The translations under genes and the position numbers were made by a program. A stretch of DNA of 8,865 nt from Polaromonas sp. (GTDB taxonomy: Bacteria; Pseudomonadota; Gammaproteobacteria; Burkholderiales; Burkholderiaceae_C), in the NCBI GenBank assembly GCA_014376885.1, contig JACMQR010000211.1:1-8865 (forward strand), read 5' to 3'. The first letter of the stretch is position 1; each line of letters starts with the position of its first letter. Shown in pieces: positions 5,997 through 8,865 of the stretch. Below the pieces are notes generated by a model. It ran no database searches. It saw nothing but the letters and a program-made list of their open reading frames with translations, and was not told where the DNA came from.

Positions 5997-8801
5997 TTAG
6001 ACGGCGGGCAGGCTGCGCTTTGGAGGCAACCCATCGGCTTGCGTGATGGCTGCGGCAGCGCTCTTGGCGCCGAACTTTCGCCGGAACCACTGGGCCAGGT
6101 CGTCCATGTAGCAGTAAGCAACCGGCACCACGACCAGCGTCAGCAGCGACGAAGTGATAACGCCGCCAATCACCGCCTGGCCCATCGGCGCGCGCTGCTC
6201 CGAGCCTTCGGTGAGCGCAAAGGCCAGCGGCACCATGCCGAACACCATCGCCAGCGTGGTCATCAAGATCGGCCGCAATCGTACCCGGGCGGCCAGCAGC
6301 AATGCTTCGCTTCGCGCCATGCCTTGTTCGCGCATGCGGATGGCAAAGTCCACCAGCAAGATGGCGTTTTTCGTCACCAGGCCCATCAACATGACAATGC
6401 CGATGACCGAAAACATCGACAGCGTCGAGCCAAACAGCAGCAGCGCCAGCACCACGCCGATCAATGTCAGCGGCAGCGCGGTCATCAGCGCCAGGGGCTG
6501 CAAAAAGCTCTTGAACTGGCTGGCCAAAATCATGTAGATGAACAGCACCGCCATCACCAGCGCCGACACCGCATAGCCGAACGACTCGGCCATGTTTTTC
6601 GTCGAGCCGCTGAAGGCATAGCGGTAGCCGGGCGGGAAGTTCACATCGGCCAGTGCCGCCTTGATGTCGCTGGACACCTCGCCGGCCGAGCGGTTGTACA
6701 CATTGGCATTGATGGCGACTTCGCGCGTCAGGTTGCGCCGGTTGATCTGGTTCGGGCCGCTGGCTTCGCGCACGCTGGCCACTTGGCTGAGCCGCACGAT
6801 GCGGGTGGCGCCGTCGGCGTTGCTGCCCCCAGCACTGCTGGTAAACGGCAGGCGTTCGAGGTCCTGCGGCGCGGCCCGGGCTTCGGGGGCCAGGCGCACA
6901 TTGACGTCATAGGTCTGGTCGTCGGGCGCGCGCCAGTTGCCCACCGTCTGGCCGGCAATCAAGGTGCGCAGCGCCGCAGCAATTTGCGACACCGACAGGC
7001 CCAGGTCGGAGGCGGCAGCGCGGCGCACATCGAGCTCGATCACCGGCTGGTCGGCCTTCAGGCTCGAATCGAGATCGACCAGGCCGGGAATGCCGCGGAT
7101 TTTTTCCAGCACCAGGCGGTTCAACCGGCCGAGCTCCTGCAAGTCCGGCCCCTGCAGGGAAAACTCGACCTGCTTGTTGCCGCCCACCGCGTCCAGCAGA
7201 CCGGCATGGGTGACGGTGATGCCGGCCACCTGCTTGAGTCGCTCGCGCAGCACGGCCGACATTTTGTCGGCACTGCGGGTTCTGGCCTGGCGGTCGACCA
7301 GCCGCACATAGACGCTGGCATAGATTTTTCCCTGGGCATTGCCGGTGTTCAGGGTCGACAGCGCATAGCGCACTTCGGGAAATTCGCGAATGATGCTGTC
7401 GACCTGGCGCGCCTTGGCCTCGGTCGCTTCAAGCGATGAGCCGACCGGCGTGTAGAAATTGAGCGAGGTTTCCGAGAAATCGGCCTTGGGCACGAACTCG
7501 GTGCCCAGCAGCGGCACCATGACAATGCTGGTGACAAAAATCGCCAGCGCCAGCGCCAGCGTTTTCAGCTTGTGCACCAACGACCAGCTCAGAATGCTTT
7601 GGTAGCTGCGGCTCAGCGCTTCGGTGGCCCGGTCAAACCAGCCGGTCACCCGGCCCAGGGTCTTGTCGTACAGCGAGCGCGGCGCGTCCGGCCGGCCGGC
7701 CGAGTCGATCGACGGGTCATGCCAGATGCTGGAAAGCATCGGGTCCAGGGTGAAGCTGACAAACATCGAGATCAGCACCGCCGCGACGATGGTGATGCCG
7801 AACTCATGAAAAAACTTGCCGATGATGCCGCCCATGAAGCCGATCGGCAAAAACACCGCAACGATGGAAAACGTTGTCGCCAGCACCGCCAGGCCGATTT
7901 CACGGGTGCCGTCGAGCGACGCCTGGTAGGGCGACTTGCCCATCTGCACATGGCGCACGATGTTCTCGCGCACCACGATGGCGTCGTCAATCAACAGGCC
8001 CACGCACAGCGACAGCGCCATCAGCGTGATCATGTTGATGGTGAAACCGAACAGGTTCATGAACAAAAACGTGCCGATGATCGAAATCGGCAGCGTCAGC
8101 CCGGTGATCACGGTCGAGCGCCAGGAGTTGAGGAACAAAAACACGATCAGCACCGTCAGCAGCGCGCCCTCGACCAGGGTGCGGCGCACGTTGTCCACCG
8201 CCACGCGGATCGGCCGGGACGCGTCCAGGATCAGTTCGAGCCGGGCGCCCGGCGGCAGTTGCGGCGTCAGCTCGCTGATGGCCCGGTTCAGCCCGTCGAC
8301 CACGGTGATGGTGTTTTCGTCCTGCGCTTTTTGCACCGTCAGCAGCAAGGTGCGCTGGCCGTTGTAGAGCGCCAGGCTGTCGATTTCCTGGGCGCCGTCG
8401 GCCACCCGCGCAACCTGGCTGACGGTGACCGGCGCGCCGCCCTTGCGGGCCACGATGATGCGGCCGAAGTCTTCGGGCCGCTTCATGCGCGCGTCGATCC
8501 GCACGGCCCGCTCCTGCGCCAGCGAGCGGATCGCGCCCATCGGCAGGTCCTGGTTTTCATTGCGCACCGCGCTGACGACCTGGTCAGCCGTGATGCCGAG
8601 CGACTCCATGGCCTGCGGATCGAGGTAGATGTTGATCTCGCGCCGGGTGCCGCCAACCAGCGTGACCGAGCCGGCTCCGGGGACGTTTTCCAGGCGCTTT
8701 TTCAACACCTGGTCGGACCAGTTCGTCAGCTCCACCGCCGTCATCGGCCGGTTGGCGGATTGCGCCTGCACCTCGGAGTCGAGCGCAGACGGCTCATTCA
8801 A
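5997..8801 (-). CDS. RND (HAE-1) multidrug efflux pump inner-membrane subunit, N-terminally incomplete
   Basis: A 934-residue frame of a proton-driven RND exporter, whose full-length relatives are about 1030-1070 residues. Seen: porter-domain block [14 protein letters not shown] (31-44), TM2-TM4 from about 210, [21 protein letters not shown] (260-280) with the proton-relay pair D272/D273 (AcrB D407/D408), [18 protein letters not shown] (318-335), a second porter region at about 440-735, TM8-TM12 from about 742, and [15 protein letters not shown] (806-820) with K811 (AcrB K940). By the relay residues about 135 N-terminal residues are missing, including TM1 and most of porter subdomain PN1. The only start near the right end is TTG at 8799-8801, directly at the edge of a hairpin repeat; the frame remains open through the repeat to 8865. 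So the gene may begin outside the window, or be broken. Products of this family pair with a periplasmic adaptor (not seen) and a TolC channel such as the one at 3392-4747. Confidence 0.9.
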   Translation of the reverse strand: MNEPSALDSEVQAQSANRPMTAVELTNWSDQVLKKRLENVPGAGSVTLVGGTRREINIYLDPQAMESLGITADQVVSAVRNENQDLPMGAIRSLAQERAVRIDARMKRPEDFGRIIVARKGGAPVTVSQVARVADGAQEIDSLALYNGQRTLLLTVQKAQDENTITVVDGLNRAISELTPQLPPGARLELILDASRPIRVAVDNVRRTLVEGALLTVLIVFLFLNSWRSTVITGLTLPISIIGTFLFMNLFGFTINMITLMALSLCVGLLIDDAIVVRENIVRHVQMGKSPYQASLDGTREIGLAVLATTFSIVAVFLPIGFMGGIIGKFFHEFGITIVAAVLISMFVSFTLDPMLSSIWHDPSIDSAGRPDAPRSLYDKTLGRVTGWFDRATEALSRSYQSILSWSLVHKLKTLALALAIFVTSIVMVPLLGTEFVPKADFSETSLNFYTPVGSSLEATEAKARQVDSIIREFPEVRYALSTLNTGNAQGKIYASVYVRLVDRQARTRSADKMSAVLRERLKQVAGITVTHAGLLDAVGGNKQVEFSLQGPDLQELGRLNRLVLEKIRGIPGLVDLDSSLKADQPVIELDVRRAAASDLGLSVSQIAAALRTLIAGQTVGNWRAPDDQTYDVNVRLAPEARAAPQDLERLPFTSSAGGSNADGATRIVRLSQVASVREASGPNQINRRNLTREVAINANVYNRSAGEVSSDIKAALADVNFPPGYRYAFSGSTKNMAESFGYAVSALVMAVLFIYMILASQFKSFLQPLALMTALPLTLIGVVLALLLFGSTLSMFSVIGIVMLMGLVTKNAILLVDFAIRMREQGMARSEALLLAARVRLRPILMTTLAMVFGMVPLAFALTEGSEQRAPMGQAVIGGVITSSLLTLVVVPVAYCYMDDLAQWFRRKFGAKSAAAAITQADGLPPKRSLPAV

Positions 8802-8865
8802 GCCAGGGCCGCGGAACCGGCTTTGCCGGGCCGCAGGCGCAGCGGCCCCCTCGGGGGGCAGCGAA
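8802..8865 (-). repeat. REP-like double-hairpin intergenic repeat abutting the RND frame
   Basis: Two hairpins stand side by side. The first has arms CCGGC (8817-8821) and GCCGG (8825-8829) around TTT, extended by GCGG (8811-8814) and CCGC (8831-8834). The second has GCCCCC (8845-8850) and GGGGGC (8854-8859) around a 3-nt loop. I recognise this kind of sequence as a dispersed, mostly intergenic repeat of Comamonadaceae genomes; that is from memory and needs a copy count. It reaches the window end, so its full length is unknown. In frame with the RND protein it encodes a stop-free Pro/Ala/Gly/Arg-rich stretch; in another frame it ends in a TGA at 8798-8800. Confidence 0.65.

Noticed and set aside
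5307..7439. A 710-codon open frame on the plus strand across the methyltransferase and RND genes
   Set aside because: It is antisense to two genes with clear family motifs. Its product is rich in His, Gln, Arg and Gly with no recognisable domain, the usual result of GC-rich codon bias on the opposite strand.

Overview
The window reads like a chromosomal piece from a GC-rich betaproteobacterium, most probably Comamonadaceae (Polaromonas/Variovorax/Rhodoferax-like). I base this on protein style, the order methyltransferase - rhodanese - TolC, and a hairpin-rich dispersed repeat of a type I associate with that family. This is recognition from memory, not a database search.

Left half (1-3346): a small catabolic-looking cluster with its own regulator. 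On the minus strand, read from right to left, come a SnoaL/NTF2-fold protein (start 2241), an iron-type alcohol dehydrogenase of the maleylacetate reductase group (start 1789, ATGA overlap with the previous gene) and a TauD/TfdA-type Fe(II)/2-oxoglutarate dioxygenase (start 551) that runs off the left edge. A LysR-type regulator (2399-3346, plus strand) is transcribed divergently. The 157-bp gap between them holds a good sigma70 promoter for lysR, a plausible -10 for the operon, and two short dyads two helical turns apart, placed as expected for LysR recruitment and activation sites. The enzyme set suggests oxidative cleavage or hydroxylation by the dioxygenase and reduction of a maleylacetate-like or other oxo intermediate. 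The substrate cannot be read from the sequence.

Right half (3392-8865): all minus strand, read from right to left: an RND (HAE-1) efflux pump inner-membrane subunit, a Pcm-family methyltransferase, a single-domain rhodanese and a TolC-family outer-membrane channel. RND plus TolC would make two of the three parts of a tripartite efflux pump; the periplasmic adaptor is not in the window. The two sets converge between 3346 and 3392 with no convincing terminator.

The oddest point is the right edge. The RND reading frame lacks about 135 N-terminal residues relative to AcrB, including TM1, and emerges directly from a 64-bp double-hairpin repeat that reaches the window end. Either the pump gene is broken by the repeat, or the repeat is translated in frame as an insert, or the junction is an assembly-edge artefact. 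I see no RNA genes, CRISPR arrays, transposases or attachment sites, and no gene-free stretch above 300 bases. No wholly new system is demonstrable here; the best leads are the catabolic cluster with its operator architecture and the repeat/RND junction.
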